A DNA stretch of 64,000 nt, taken from NCBI GenBank assembly GCA_024741835.1, contig JAENRP010000029.1, positions 161,169 through 225,168 of the forward strand, given 5' to 3'. How positions within the stretch are numbered: the stretch's first letter is position 1; each line of letters starts with the position of its first letter. The position numbers and the translations under genes were made by a program. The notes under the pieces are model-generated. The model searched no databases, had not been told where the DNA came from, and saw only the letters and a program-made list of their open reading frames with translations. This DNA comes from Diplocarpon mali (Eukaryota > Ascomycota > Leotiomycetes > Helotiales > Drepanopezizaceae). This document shows, piece by piece, positions 37,940-48,765 of this stretch.

Positions 37940-40345
37940 AGGTACCTCGTCTCAGCCAGACAACACCACAGGAAATATACGAACCCATACAACCCCGCGG
38001 AGAACCGCACTTGCGCCCGGCGCTGATGTGGTTATTGTCTGGCCTGCGACGAAAGAGAAGCCTCATGTGTGGTCGTGTAGACAATATGGGTTGACAGATA
38101 CTACCAAGTCCTCCGCGACTGGGGGGGAACAGCCTCTTGGAGTAGGGGACCATTTTTAAGCTACTGGTTTATTTTTAAGAAAGCACTTTCAAATCCAATC
38201 TTTACCGGCGGACCAGCGAGTACCCATTACTCTTTGTTATTCTTGGAAAAGCAGTGTGCGCGAAATAGAAGAAAAGTAAGGAGAACGATCTGCAAAACTC
38301 TGTTTTTAAAAAACACATTAAAGTTTGGAGACTCGGCTTGCGCTCGCTTTCCTACCTGCTACTGTTTTCCCTTTGCTCATGAACTGCTGATCAGTGGATT
38401 TCGGCCCGTGGTATCGGCGGGACAAGAGGACGTACGACAGGAGGGGTTGTTACTTCGCACGCTTGTCAGGTGGTGAAATCCTTCGGAGCTCGTCGGCCCT
38501 TCGCCTCCTATACAGAGCCGATAAATGTCGACAGGCTTTCTACCCCAAGTTGTTGACATGCCTTGGACAAATAGAACCCTAAATCGTGTGCGCTTGGAGA
38601 ATCTTCCCAGTAGAGGCTGCTCTCTGCGCGCTGCTGCACGTAACGTCGGTTCTCCACGCTCCTGAGCCCATGGCTACCACGCAGTAAGTTGCAGACACAG
38701 GGAGGGGATGGGTGGACGAGTCCCACCGACATCCCCCCCTTTCGTACAAACTTTCACCACACACGTTAACCGTCGGCTCATCTCCAGCCATGGCCTTATT
38801 TCATGACAGCTGAACGACGTCGATCAAGGCTTGTGCAGGAGCTCCGAGAAGCTGAGTGTAGGTGGGTATGATGGCGCGATTCGAGAGTCGTTTAGCCATC
38901 TATCAGGTATGGAAACTCGAGAGGTACCTTGCGAAACCGGTCTGACATGTACCGGTTCTGCAAAATCAGCCGTTGGCTGAAAGAGTTATACCCCATCACG
39001 CCGTCGAGCTGCCATCTCGATTTGGATTTCCATGTAACCGCGTTATGCAACTAAATGCAACGGCTCTGCGCAGAGTTGAGCAACTTCAACGAAAGCGGGG
39101 CTACGCGTCCCTGGAGATAAGATACTCGGCCTCTGAAGCGAGTCAGACAGGCGGTTTGTAGGTCCAACCCTCGGATTCGAAATCGAAATCTCGAAATCCG
39201 CACCCCGTTATCTGGTGGAATAGCGTGGCAAAGCTCGGGCGAGTCAATCTAGTTCTGCGAAAGCCATTATTGCTAAACCCGATTTGCGAAATCATCCCGA
39301 GCTTGGAGTTTAGATTTACGCCATGCCCACGCTCAAAACCGGCGGGTTGACAGAGGTTCGGCATTCAAGTATCGTCTCTGCTGGAGGGAGTTCAGTCTTG
39401 TACCAGCAGAGCCGTGACTCGAGAATGCTCTTGATGTTCCGTTCCCTCGGATCGATGGTGTGGACAGAATTCCAACGCATCAGGACAGCATTCAATAGCA
39501 AGCTTAGAGAGCGACTCGAGGAATACCCTGCACCCTTGCCGGGTTGTGTCTAAAGCTAGAAGATGATATATACTACATGGTCCTCTTCGGTATACAGTTC
39601 TCGGTACGATTCTGTGTCAAGACTATCATCGCCTTTTGGAGTTAGTAACAGACCCCCGCCACGGCGAAACACTGAGCCTGCAGCTCTGCAAAGAAGAAGC
39701 GGCTAGATATTCCCTGAAAGTAGCGTGCAAGATTTCGGTATTGAGATTTCCAGTATTCGCCCCACCAGTCGGTAGTCGAAGGGTCTGTTATGAAACAGCC
39801 GAACTCTGCTGGAAAGTTTCCGCTGGGTTACTTATTACAAGGCCGGGGACTACAGTTACTATCTCAAGTCAAGATAGTAGATCTACGGCACCAACGGTTA
39901 TGATCAAACCAATTCCGCAAACCTCCACTCTGCGTCTCTCGTCAAACTAATTTTTCTTCTTCTTAATTTTCTACCTCCGTACTGCGAACATCGCCTAACC
40001 CTATCGCGGAGCTGTTTGGCCAAAACTGTGCTGAAGAAGAACTGGATTCGAAAGCAGCTTCGCGTTGCCAAACAGCACTTCAGTCTCGTTTGGTTTGGCC
40101 ACCGAACAGGACGCTGCCTGGGTAATAGCTGTCCTATCCCGGTAGGAGGCCGTACGCTGGCAATCGGCAGTGGACTTCATGGATGGACAGCAGATTGTTT
40201 CCATAATATATCCGTTCCATCTGTCTCGACCACAGGAGCTGCCACGTCCTAGGAGATTTCGTTTGACGCTCTCCAAGGGCAGCAAGACTCCTACATACTC
40301 TACAGATAATTTCTTAGCTCCAGACATACATCCATCCAGGGAAAG

Positions 40346-42137
40346 ATGAGGACTTTCTCGCTGGGCGGGCTGGCCCTTCTGATATGGATTCCGTTGATAC
40401 CAGGGAGCCTCGCAGAGATCACTTTGCCAGATTGTGCAGTGAGTGGTACCCTGGCGTGCCTTAGTATTAGCAAAAGTCATTAATCCAAGATTCGATATAG
40501 ATATCTTGCTTGGATAGTGCGCTGCAGAACTCGAGGTGCGCTCCAACAGACCTGGGATGCATCTGTTCGGACGCCACTTTCACGGCCCAGGTCGGCCTTT
40601 GCGCAGAGACTTCTTGTACCGTCAAAGAAGCTCTTGGTATGTTCCCCTCCTGCGACTGCTCGGCTTCTCTCTCTCGTTCATCGCCATTGGCACGGCTGAC
40701 GGACCTGACGATAGTGACCCAAAACTACACGATATCCAGTTGTCATGTTCCTAATCGGGACAAGAGCGACAGATTCACTGCGGCGATAGTCCTCTACAGT
40801 GTCTCGGTCTTCGCCCTGCTGCTACGATTCGTCTCGAAATCAACCAGTGGCCATAACTTCTGGTACGATGATGCGGTGGTGCTTCTGCTGTTTGTTCGTC
40901 CTCCCGTTCGTCTAAATTATCATGTAGATATATTGAGCTGACATCTTGCCAGCTTCTCAGCACGGCGGTGACAGCAAATTCTCTGTTTCTCGGTAAGTTG
41001 ACCCCAACGTACTGTACGATACCTACATATCAGAGGCTAACCTACAATAGTGCATCTTGGTCTGGGTTCAGATATATGGACTGTCTCGTTTGATAATATA
41101 ACTCAGATCCTCAAGGTATTGTCACCTCCCTGTATGAGACGAGCCTCTAACCGTCCCCGTAGATTTTCTGGATCAGCGAGATTGTCTACTTCATTGCTAT
41201 ATCTCTGCTCAAGATCTCGTTCCTACTGTTCTTCCTACGCATATTCACCGACAATCGCTTCCGCAAAGCCGTCTGCGTCCTCGTTGTCATCAACATCCTT
41301 GTTGCCGTCTTGTTCGTCACCACTCTCTGCACGACGTGCCGACCGGCTTCTTATATCTGGTACCAGTGGGACGGAGAGCATCCGGGCAAGTGCGGTAACT
41401 TGAACGCACTCTTCTTCGCAAATGCAATGATCAATATCGCGTTGGACCTGGCGACGCTGGCCTTGCCGATCTCTCAGATCATCAACCTCAACATGAGCAA
41501 GAAGAAGAAGCTCAGCGTGAGCTTGATGATGAGTGTGGGATTGATGTAAGTCGCCCCACCATGACAGCAAGGTTCCACGTGCGAAAGGAAGAGCTAAGCC
41601 GTGTGGTCCAGCGTGACTATCATCAGCATCCTGCGCCTGACCTCTCTCATCCACTTCGCCAACACGTCGAACCCTACATGGGACTACTTCGATACCGCGC
41701 TGTGGTCGGCCATCGAGCTCGACATAGGCTTGCTATGCGTCTGCACGCCCACCCTCCGCATTCTTCTCACGCGCTTCTTCCCCCGTCTCGGGCACAGCAC
41801 CATCGACTCGCACCTCGAGAACGCCGAGCAGCTCTCAGCGGCGCCACCGAAGATGATCTGTCCGTATTCCCGACGCCTCACCACTAGCCCGTCGGCGGGC
41901 GAGGGCATTGTGTATGAGAAGAATTACGCGGTGGAGTTTGTGGATAGAAAGGAGGGGTGTAATAGCATGCTTAGCACCACGCAGATTGTAGAGATTCAGG
42001 CCGGCACCCCGGACAGCGCAGGGAGCCAACAGGGGCAGCCTGCGCCTCCGCGAGTCTGCCCACACCTGGCCAAGATTCAATCCAAATTCGCCGTCAAGCC
42101 TCAGCCTCGGGATTCTGGCGAGGTGAGATGTGTCTAG
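40346..42137 (+). CDS. CFEM-domain seven-helix receptor, PTH11 type
   Basis: A surface receptor of the fungal PTH11-like group: signal peptide (RTFSLGGLALLIWIPLIPG, residues 2-20), an extracellular CFEM domain, seven membrane helices of the rhodopsin-like fungal family and a cytosolic tail of about 100 residues. Exons after the first are best read as 40528-40636 (or from 40518), 40715-40893, 40953-40992, 41051-41115, 41163-41545 and 41612-42137. Family marks include CICSDATFTAQVGLC, WYDD, GSDIWTVSFDNIT, YIWYQWDGEHPGKC and VTIISILRLTSL. Intron 1 is uncertain. Donor GTGAGT at 40439 with acceptor CAG at 40527 is the stronger splice pair (464 residues). Donor at 40456 with acceptor at 40517 gives normal CFEM spacing (473 residues). 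Either way the usual second CFEM Cys is absent. The 78-nt second intron has no stop and keeps frame. Confidence 0.85.
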
Positions 42138-43778
42138 AGACCACGTTTGACGGGGCTAGTCGGGGTGATTGTGAGCAGCTGGGGGAATTTCGGGGTATAT
42201 AATTTTAAATTTTGTGAATAGAAACGCGCCTCGAGTAGTAATCTTCTCACTCCCGGGAACACTTCTGGGTTTAATTTACAGATATCAGGGGTACAAACCT
42301 ACTTATCACCTACTGATACTCTATCACCAGAGATAAAGCTGCCCAGGGAGGCTTGGTGAGGTGTACTGTAATCCAGCTGTTTAAATAGTCCTGACCTAGT
42401 ATTCTTGCAATATCACATCTATCAAGTTGTCTCCAAGTGGCGCTGGGGCTCAAGGATGAACCGAGGCCGCCGGGTGCCAACTCGGGCATAACTGAGCTCA
42501 TCTACAAGTGATTAAGCAACTATTTTTAGGCGGCCAATTGAGGATACTCATACCCCCCTCCTCCTTGCTAATGTCTGAGCTTTCACCTGGGTTGGTTTCG
42601 AATCCAGAACGCCGAGCGGGGCGGCAGGTAATGCTTACTTGAATCAACGAGCATCTAATTACTAAGAGCCCACCAGAAGCCAGAGATATTCCTCGTATTG
42701 TTTTTGCACATACATGTTGGTTCCAGCGACCCAGCTGCAGTTGCTTTCTTTTTCTTTTGACTTTTACTTGTAATAAACTTCGAAGGATGGCTCGACAAGG
42801 ATGTCGAATAGACTCCGCGGAGTGAAGTAGCAACGAGAGATGGTTTATATGTTATCGTTCTTCACAATGGTAAGCATGCGAGATTCAAACTTTGTAAAGT
42901 ATGTCGACAGCATTGGCAGTATACGCAAATCCCAGTGGGTAGCCGGCGGCTGGGACATCAACATCAGCGATCCCAACAAACAATAAGGTAATGCAGCTGT
43001 ACATTACATCATGAAAACCCCAACGCCCCTTCTCTGTAAGCACAAAACTTACATATCTGCAGCCATCAGCCCTTTACTATCATCAAACTGTCTGCAGTGC
43101 AGGTTTAGAAGAGGAGGCAAAGAAAAAGATAATGTCTGACAAGATATCGCGTTTTCTGATATTAGATTGGCTTGTACTAAAGAACAAAGGGGGAAACGCA
43201 CAAGAGCAGGCCTCGTAGAGAACCAAAAAGAAGAGGAAGCACCACAATTGGGCAAGCCTCGAGGAGGTGTTGGGAACAATTCCCAAGTTGGAGGTATATT
43301 GAGGTTGTTGGGCGTTGCGCGCTGCGTTCGCTGCTCTCTAAGTACAATGGTGGTATCATATTTATCCTTCTTCTGTCATATGCCAATCATATGACTTCCT
43401 ATCACGAGATCCCTGCGTTTCAGGCCTCTAAAGTATTTGAAATAATGGTTTTCAAATTTGCCGCTATTCCCTGAAGTAGTATATTCGGAGCAGTGCCGTT
43501 AAACAGGTAGATACCTAGACGCACAGAGACATGAAAGCTCGTGAGATATTCGTAAGATCCTCCGAGCAGCCGCAACTAGAATCGTCAGCTAAAAGCGAGC
43601 AGCTTGTTCACTGAGTCGCCTTGACCTCGGTCCTTGTCTGACTGACGCTCTTAGCAAGAGACAGGCAGGGGGCTTATGAAAATAGCAAAGAGAAGAGTGA
43701 TTAGTAAACTTTTAGTCTCTGGCTGTGAGATACAGGCAATGACGCCAGCTTAGAAGTAACGAAGTCCCTCAACAGAGA
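42138..43778. other. Intergenic, convergent between receptor and regulator
   Basis: Two genes end facing each other across 1.6 kb. Short open frames here overlap on both strands and show no known domain. No RNA gene was recognised. Confidence 0.5.
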
Positions 43779-45938
43779 TCAAGCCTCGAGACTCGGCTCG
43801 AACCTCATCATCTCGTTTAGCATCCGCAGATCGAAACCATCTCCTTCGCATAGACTGAGCATCCACTCGGCGTCTATCTGGCCTGATTCTCTATGCCGCC
43901 CCTCCCACCGGTTTTCTGCATCTGGGCTAGTAGTTTGTGCTTGTGGCGCGTAATCGAAAGCTTTTTTTTCTAAATTTTTGTCCTCAGCGAGGGCTGTCTT
44001 TATTTGGTTGACATGGGCTTTCGGCGCCTCTCCTACGTAGCTCTCCTGGGCGGCACTGGTGAATACAGTCGAGTCAGGAATTGTGCCACTGGACATCTCA
44101 GATTTGGTGGCGTGTTGTACCGGTGTTGGCAATGTCAGATCAGGACCCTGGCCTGCATCTGATGGTGGCCGAGCCAGGAACTCCATAGTTTCTCCAATGA
44201 TGTTTTCTAAAGCGTCTCGGTACTTTTTCACAACTGGTCTGCGCTCAGCCATAACAAATAATGCCGATGAGCAGGCACGCAGGTCATTTGACACAATAGA
44301 TGTCCAGAGCGAAGGGGCCCTGAATAAGCAAAAGCACATCGTCACGCCTGCAATGAATGTAGAGTGTAAAGCAATAAACGAGTGTCCGTAAGAGCCCCTC
44401 TGATGAAGACGCTTGAAAATCTGGCAGATTTGGCCAGATGCTTGCAAACACAACGCAACTCTTTCGTCGGTCGCCGGAAGTATGGTCAAGAACGGTTGAA
44501 GAAGAAGGCGCACGGCCTTGTAGTAGTGCATATTCAAATAGTCAGACTCATAAGGAGAAGATCCAGGCAACGCTCGGTGCCAGTCCTCTAACAATTCCAG
44601 AGTCGGACTAATTTTCGGGACAAGAGCTGCAACAGGGCAATCAACTCGGTATACAGTGCCTTGAATGTAAGACTCAAGTCGTTTTAAGCGAAAGCATTGT
44701 ATTGCGAGCGTAATGTTGGCTTGAGGACGAGATGATTGAAAAGTGGGTGAAAGGGAAACTGCTAATGTGCGTGCAATCAAGCTATCGTCCCTGATCGTGT
44801 CGTCTATCTCGAGGGGGAGAGTAGCGTCAATATCATGGTCAGCGATGCTGTATGGCCGTCCAATAGATACCGCAATGGCTCTTTCAAGAAAATAGACTGT
44901 CCAGAACAAACGCCTTCTTAGTTGTCCCTCGTAGGGTTTGATATTTCCATAGTAAGCCTCTCTATGTAGTCCAAGATCTACACATGTCCTCATTGCTAGC
45001 CCTATCATGTACCATATTCCTGAATTTGATGGCGAACGGAGGTTGTAAAGAACCAGAAGTGTCATCGCTTCGATGTTATTGACAGAGTGCGACTCTCTAG
45101 CAGCTGATATATATTGCAAAGCCTTCATGAAGAAATTTTCGGGGNNNNNNNNNNNNNNNNNNNNNNNNNNNGTATTGCTCCGTCAACTTGAGCATGGTTG
45201 CACCAATAGCGTAAATCATGTAAATTTTGAATGTGCCGAATTGATCCTTGAAGTTCGTATGGTTTGGCACGAATCGATTGCAGTGACGCTCGATGATATC
45301 AGACCGGTCCAAGAAAGGATATCGAAGGTGAACTCGCGTCAGATAAGCTTCCAGAATACGATCCCCCATACTGTTGTTTGGGGGGCCTGCGCTGTTCTTC
45401 TTCAACTCGGCGATACAGAGAGACTTGGACTGGGTCTGATTGACTGTCGATTCCAGAGCTTTATTCCAGATGGTGGCTTGCACCATCTGGCCCAAATTTG
45501 TGGCCAAGGAGAACCCCGACGAAGATCCGACATAAGCTGCTTCCCCTCCGAGACTGAGAAATCCAACAATATCTGCAATAGTCCTATTGTTGGCTGTCTC
45601 GTTTTGGGACAGTGTTGGCGACAATTCTGGGTTTGACGTTGCACTACTCGGGATAGGGGCAGCCACGTTGGCGTACCTTGCCAACTGGGCTTCAAGGATG
45701 GATATTCGTTCAAGGAGAGCTTGGTTTGGGCCACTGAATCTGTTTAGTCGTAGTCCCTGGTTCGGAGACAGCCTGCCTACCTATTGAATTCCTCTATCGC
45801 AGAAGGGGGCTGTTTACATTGCTCGTTCGCGCTCGCACAATTGGCACATATCGGAAATCCATGGCATTTTTGTTTCCTCGCCCGACAACGTTCACAGGAC
45901 TTTCTCGCACGTTTCGGAGGCCGTGGATTGTCATCCAT
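43779..45938 (-). CDS. Zn2Cys6 fungal transcription factor
   Basis: A DNA-binding regulator in the nucleus. Exon 1 is 45781-45938; a 41-nt intron (45740-45780, GTAGGC...CTAAACAG) brings the zinc cluster into frame with the rest. Residues 15-41 read C-x2-C-x6-C-x5-C-x2-C-x6-C, with SCERCRARKQKC at the start, preceded by a basic KRARK. A short leucine-rich coiled coil (LLERISILEAQL) follows. The middle homology region of the fungal_trans family spans the gap: RILEAYLTRVHLRYPFLDR, YAIGATMLKL, then AARESHSVNNIEAM, WYMIGLAMRTCVDLGLHR and RRRLFWTVYFLERAIAVSIGRP. The protein is about 705 residues. A 27-N gap at 45145-45171 falls inside; see that entry. It is transcribed divergently from the glycosyltransferase at 46620, which makes it a candidate local cluster regulator. 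Confidence 0.88.
45145..45171. other. Assembly gap (27 N) inside the regulator gene
   Basis: The upstream part reads in frame up to TEQY before the gap. The family-like continuation after it (PENFFMKALQYISAAR) is in another phase. A run of 27 keeps phase, so the true missing length must be 2 more than a multiple of 3, or the gap hides an intron. Either way the apparent break is an assembly matter, not evidence of a pseudogene. Confidence 0.9.
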
Positions 45939-46144
45939 TTTCGATCGCGATATCTAGAAAGAACAGCGACAACGAGGCTCGTTCAGAGAGGAGAAGCATG
46001 AGGGGCAATGGGTCCCAACAATGGGGGCATGGTGACATGCATGTAATCGGGGGAAACATGGCGATAAGAAGCTGCCCTGTCTTGAATGATAAGGAGTCGT
46101 GGGTTTGGAGATGTTTTGATTTGCCGTTGCTGCAAGGTCTTGGG

Positions 46145-46186
46145 CGGCTTCGACCGCCGCTGACTAACGAGCCTCGGTTATTTCCG
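46145..46186. promoter_or_regulatory. Two CGG-N6-CCG sites in a divergent promoter
   Basis: CGG-CTTCGA-CCG at 46145-46156 (itself within GGCGG-N6-CCGCC, 46143-46158) and CGG-TTATTT-CCG at 46175-46186 lie 30 bp apart centre to centre. They are in the 681-bp space between the start of the Zn2Cys6 regulator (45938, minus) and the glycosyltransferase (46620, plus). Inverted CGG triplets with fixed spacing are the known target form of dimeric Zn2Cys6 proteins, and N6 is the spacing of the Ppr1 class. Assignment to this regulator is inference. Confidence 0.55.
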
Positions 46187-46619
46187 ACCTCACAGGTATC
46201 TCACCTCTTCCGCAAGCCACATCCAGCTATTGCGGTTCAGTACAAACTGAATGGGTACACCTCCTGAGCATATAAGAATACTGAGAATGTGGAAACTGGC
46301 AACTCGGTATACCGATCCTTACGGTCGCCACTGCCATGCCGGTATTCCGCTTCAATTGTTTCAGCATTTTGGCAAGGCGTGATTTCTCACGAAAAACATT
46401 TCCACTGGTGAGAACTTCTTCAGTGTTAGCAGTGAGTATATCTTCTCCACAAGACGACTTGACAATGTTGATCTGGGCAGAATCAAAAGCACATTGGTAG
46501 CTGATATCACATGTGGTGTCACGCTGGGAATACATCTATCGATGAGAAAACACCACAACACTCCATGTTGTACCATCACAGCTTCAACCACAACCTCCGT
46601 CTCACTTTTACCTCTGAGT

Positions 46620-47972
46620 ATGGCAGGAAAAATGAAGCCACTTCTCCTTTTCTGCTCTACCCCGGGCCACGGTCATGTCATGCCCGTGAAGGCAGTGGCC
46701 AAGAACCTGGTGGCTCGCGGATACGAGGCGATGTTTCTCACGGGTAGCGAGCTCCAGTCTAATATCGAGGAAGCCGGGATTACTTTCAGACCATTGCTTG
46801 GTAGAGCGAACTGGGCGTTAGCCAATATAGAAGATCTGTTTCCAAAGAAGGACAGAGATGCATCATCAATTGGATCGTACCGTCTTCCCTACGCAATGAG
46901 GTGGATCTTCGCAAGCACTATTCCGGATCAACACGACAGCATTCAAGGAGTCTTGCGAGAGATTCTGAAGAAGAACTCGCACCAGAAGGTAATCATCATT
47001 CAGGAATACACTTTCTGGGGCACCTTACCGACCATGCTTGGGGCTCAAGGGCTGAAGCCAACTGCGGTTATAACGTTGGGGACGACCCCTCTTCCTCTAA
47101 AGGGTCCGGAAATCCCCCCCTTCGGCCTTGGTTTGTCATATGACTCCTCGCCCTCCGGTATAAAGAGAAATAAGGAACAGTACAAGTATCGGGATGCCAC
47201 TTTCTTGGAGCTGACTCAAGCTGTCGAAGAGATATTCCAAAACTTCGGCATCAAGCCGCCCAACGAGATAGTCCAAGATCTACTTGTCTTGCTGCCAGAC
47301 CGCTACCTGCAGATGTGTGTTCCGAGTCTAGAATACCCACGTCCAGAGGCTCCTCCTGGATTTCGTTTTGTGGGCAGTTTACCGGCAGGTCACCGAGACG
47401 CTGGAAATGGAAAGCCATCATGGTGGGACGACGTGGTCATCAATGCCTCTCAAAAAAAGATCGTGGCCGTGTCTCAAGGAACCGCCACGACGATGTGGGA
47501 GAAGCTGATTGTGCCGACAATGGCGGGTCTCTCGGATCGCGAAGACATTCTGGTCATTGCAGCACTCGGCAGAGAGGGTGCTTCGCTGCCAGACTATTTC
47601 CCGATCCCCGAGAATTCTCGAGTAGGAGATTTCGTCCCCTTCGATGAGCTGCTTCCGTGTGCAGACGTGTTCGTTACAAATGGTGGCTATGGTGCGTTCC
47701 AGCACAGTGTAATCCATGCAGTGCCTCTGATTGTCGCAGGTATTACAGCCGATAAGCCGGAGGTTGCAGCAAGGGTGGAGTGGGCTGGCCTGGGTATTAA
47801 CATGAAGACGGAGACCCCTAGTCCGGAAGAGATCAGGGAAGCTGTGGAAAGAGTATTGAGTGACGGGCGGTACAAACTACGGGTAAAAGAGCTCGTAAGT
47901 GAGATTGAGAGGTATAATATATTCGATATTGTGGAAGACAATATTGTAGAATTAGCTGCCAGGACGAATTGA
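46620..47972 (+). CDS. UDP-glycosyltransferase (GT1, MGT type)
   Basis: Transfers a sugar from a nucleotide donor to a small hydrophobic acceptor; probably cytosolic. A single exon of 450 residues, complete for the family. The N-terminal acceptor domain begins with a beta strand and the CSTPGHGHVMP loop, whose His (17 or 19) is the expected catalytic base of GT1 enzymes. The C-terminal donor-binding motif at about residues 350-385 reads TNGGYGAFQHSVIHAVPLIV, then ADKPEVAARVEWAGLG. This is the bacterial-like MGT form, with Asn where plant and animal enzymes have His, so the Asn is a family trait. The open frame extends upstream to 46494, but the ATG at 46620 starts directly before the first strand and is preferred. 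No signal peptide or C-terminal membrane helix is seen. It shares a divergent promoter with the Zn2Cys6 regulator. The acceptor cannot be told. Confidence 0.88.
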   Translation: MAGKMKPLLLFCSTPGHGHVMPVKAVAKNLVARGYEAMFLTGSELQSNIEEAGITFRPLLGRANWALANIEDLFPKKDRDASSIGSYRLPYAMRWIFASTIPDQHDSIQGVLREILKKNSHQKVIIIQEYTFWGTLPTMLGAQGLKPTAVITLGTTPLPLKGPEIPPFGLGLSYDSSPSGIKRNKEQYKYRDATFLELTQAVEEIFQNFGIKPPNEIVQDLLVLLPDRYLQMCVPSLEYPRPEAPPGFRFVGSLPAGHRDAGNGKPSWWDDVVINASQKKIVAVSQGTATTMWEKLIVPTMAGLSDREDILVIAALGREGASLPDYFPIPENSRVGDFVPFDELLPCADVFVTNGGYGAFQHSVIHAVPLIVAGITADKPEVAARVEWAGLGINMKTETPSPEEIREAVERVLSDGRYKLRVKELVSEIERYNIFDIVEDNIVELAARTN

Positions 47973-48765
47973 TACGGCCGGAACGACGCCGGAATTCCAG
48001 GAAGTGCCGAAACATGTCGGTTTATCATCTTGATGACTAGTGGCACTGGCTCTTGAAAAAAGAAAGTTGGGAGAGTGTGGTTGCAGGGTGCTCGCGCCAT
48101 GCTTTCCTCATGATTTACTTTCTCTCGCGAGAGTGGCTACTACTGAGGCGCAATGGTGTTTACGCAAAGTTTGATTTATTACCCGTGAGTAAATCGCATT
48201 TGCTTTGCAGAAAACTTGGTTGTGCACCATCACAATTCAAGCATGCCACATTTCTTCGAACCCATTTCCCTGCCAAGAAATCAGTGCTGGTCACACAACG
48301 TGATCATCTAACATTTCCTCTGGGTGTGTACATTCTCACTGGCGTAGGAATAAGCGATTTATATTCAACGAGGCATATCACGAGTCTGGTTCTACATCTG
48401 CCAGCTGAGACGCCACAGCGTACGCCGAGTGTCAGCGGCCAGGGCCTGCGATTCTGGAATTCCGCATCTTTGACAAGCAGCTACAGATCAGGAATTGCTA
48501 AGCACGAATTGAAAGCTCTCAATCACGCCGCTCGGTAGTAGCCCGCCGCAACGAAGACGAGATAGCGAACGTACGAATGTTGACACCCAGTCCTACTCGA
48601 AGCCGCCCAGTGGCAAGCGAAACCTTTTTGTGGAACGTCCGATTGGGAATTATCTTCCATCGCCTTGGACAGCAGCAGTCGCCATCCCACAACTACCAAG
48701 ATCACCCAAGACAATCGACCGCCACCAGAAGACGAAGGGCGTACGAATGCGAGGCAGGAACTCTT
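47973..48765. other. Intergenic between two convergent genes
   Basis: A 161-codon plus-strand frame at 48053-48538 has no recognisable domain and mixed residue use. I do not regard it as a gene. Confidence 0.5.

Larger units (their letters stand above)
32738..40345. other. 7.6 kb with no recognisable gene
   Basis: The composition is mostly ordinary, yet none of the open frames on either strand (the longest about 110 residues) shows a known domain or a plausible set of spliced exons. A stretch around 35.5-36.6 kb is more AT-rich and could be an old insertion. Two small structures were seen, a hairpin at 36304-36327 and a perfect palindrome at 37922-37939. Decayed genes, a non-coding transcript or fast-evolving genes are possible; none can be supported from sequence alone. 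Confidence 0.5.

Noticed and set aside
39172..39200. Imperfect 29-bp palindrome with CGGATT and AATCCG ends
   Set aside because: Only partly symmetric and single-copy in the window; chance cannot be excluded.
40001..40546. A 181-codon minus-strand frame at the start of the receptor gene
   Set aside because: It is antisense to the signal-peptide and CFEM exons and has no recognisable motif.
46494..46619. Upstream extension of the glycosyltransferase frame
   Set aside because: The 42 extra residues are unlike any family N-terminus; the ATG at 46620 directly precedes the first strand and GHGH loop.
48053..48538. A 161-codon open frame on the plus strand after the glycosyltransferase
   Set aside because: No domain, no splice support, no family-like residue pattern; probably the 3' region of the glycosyltransferase transcript.
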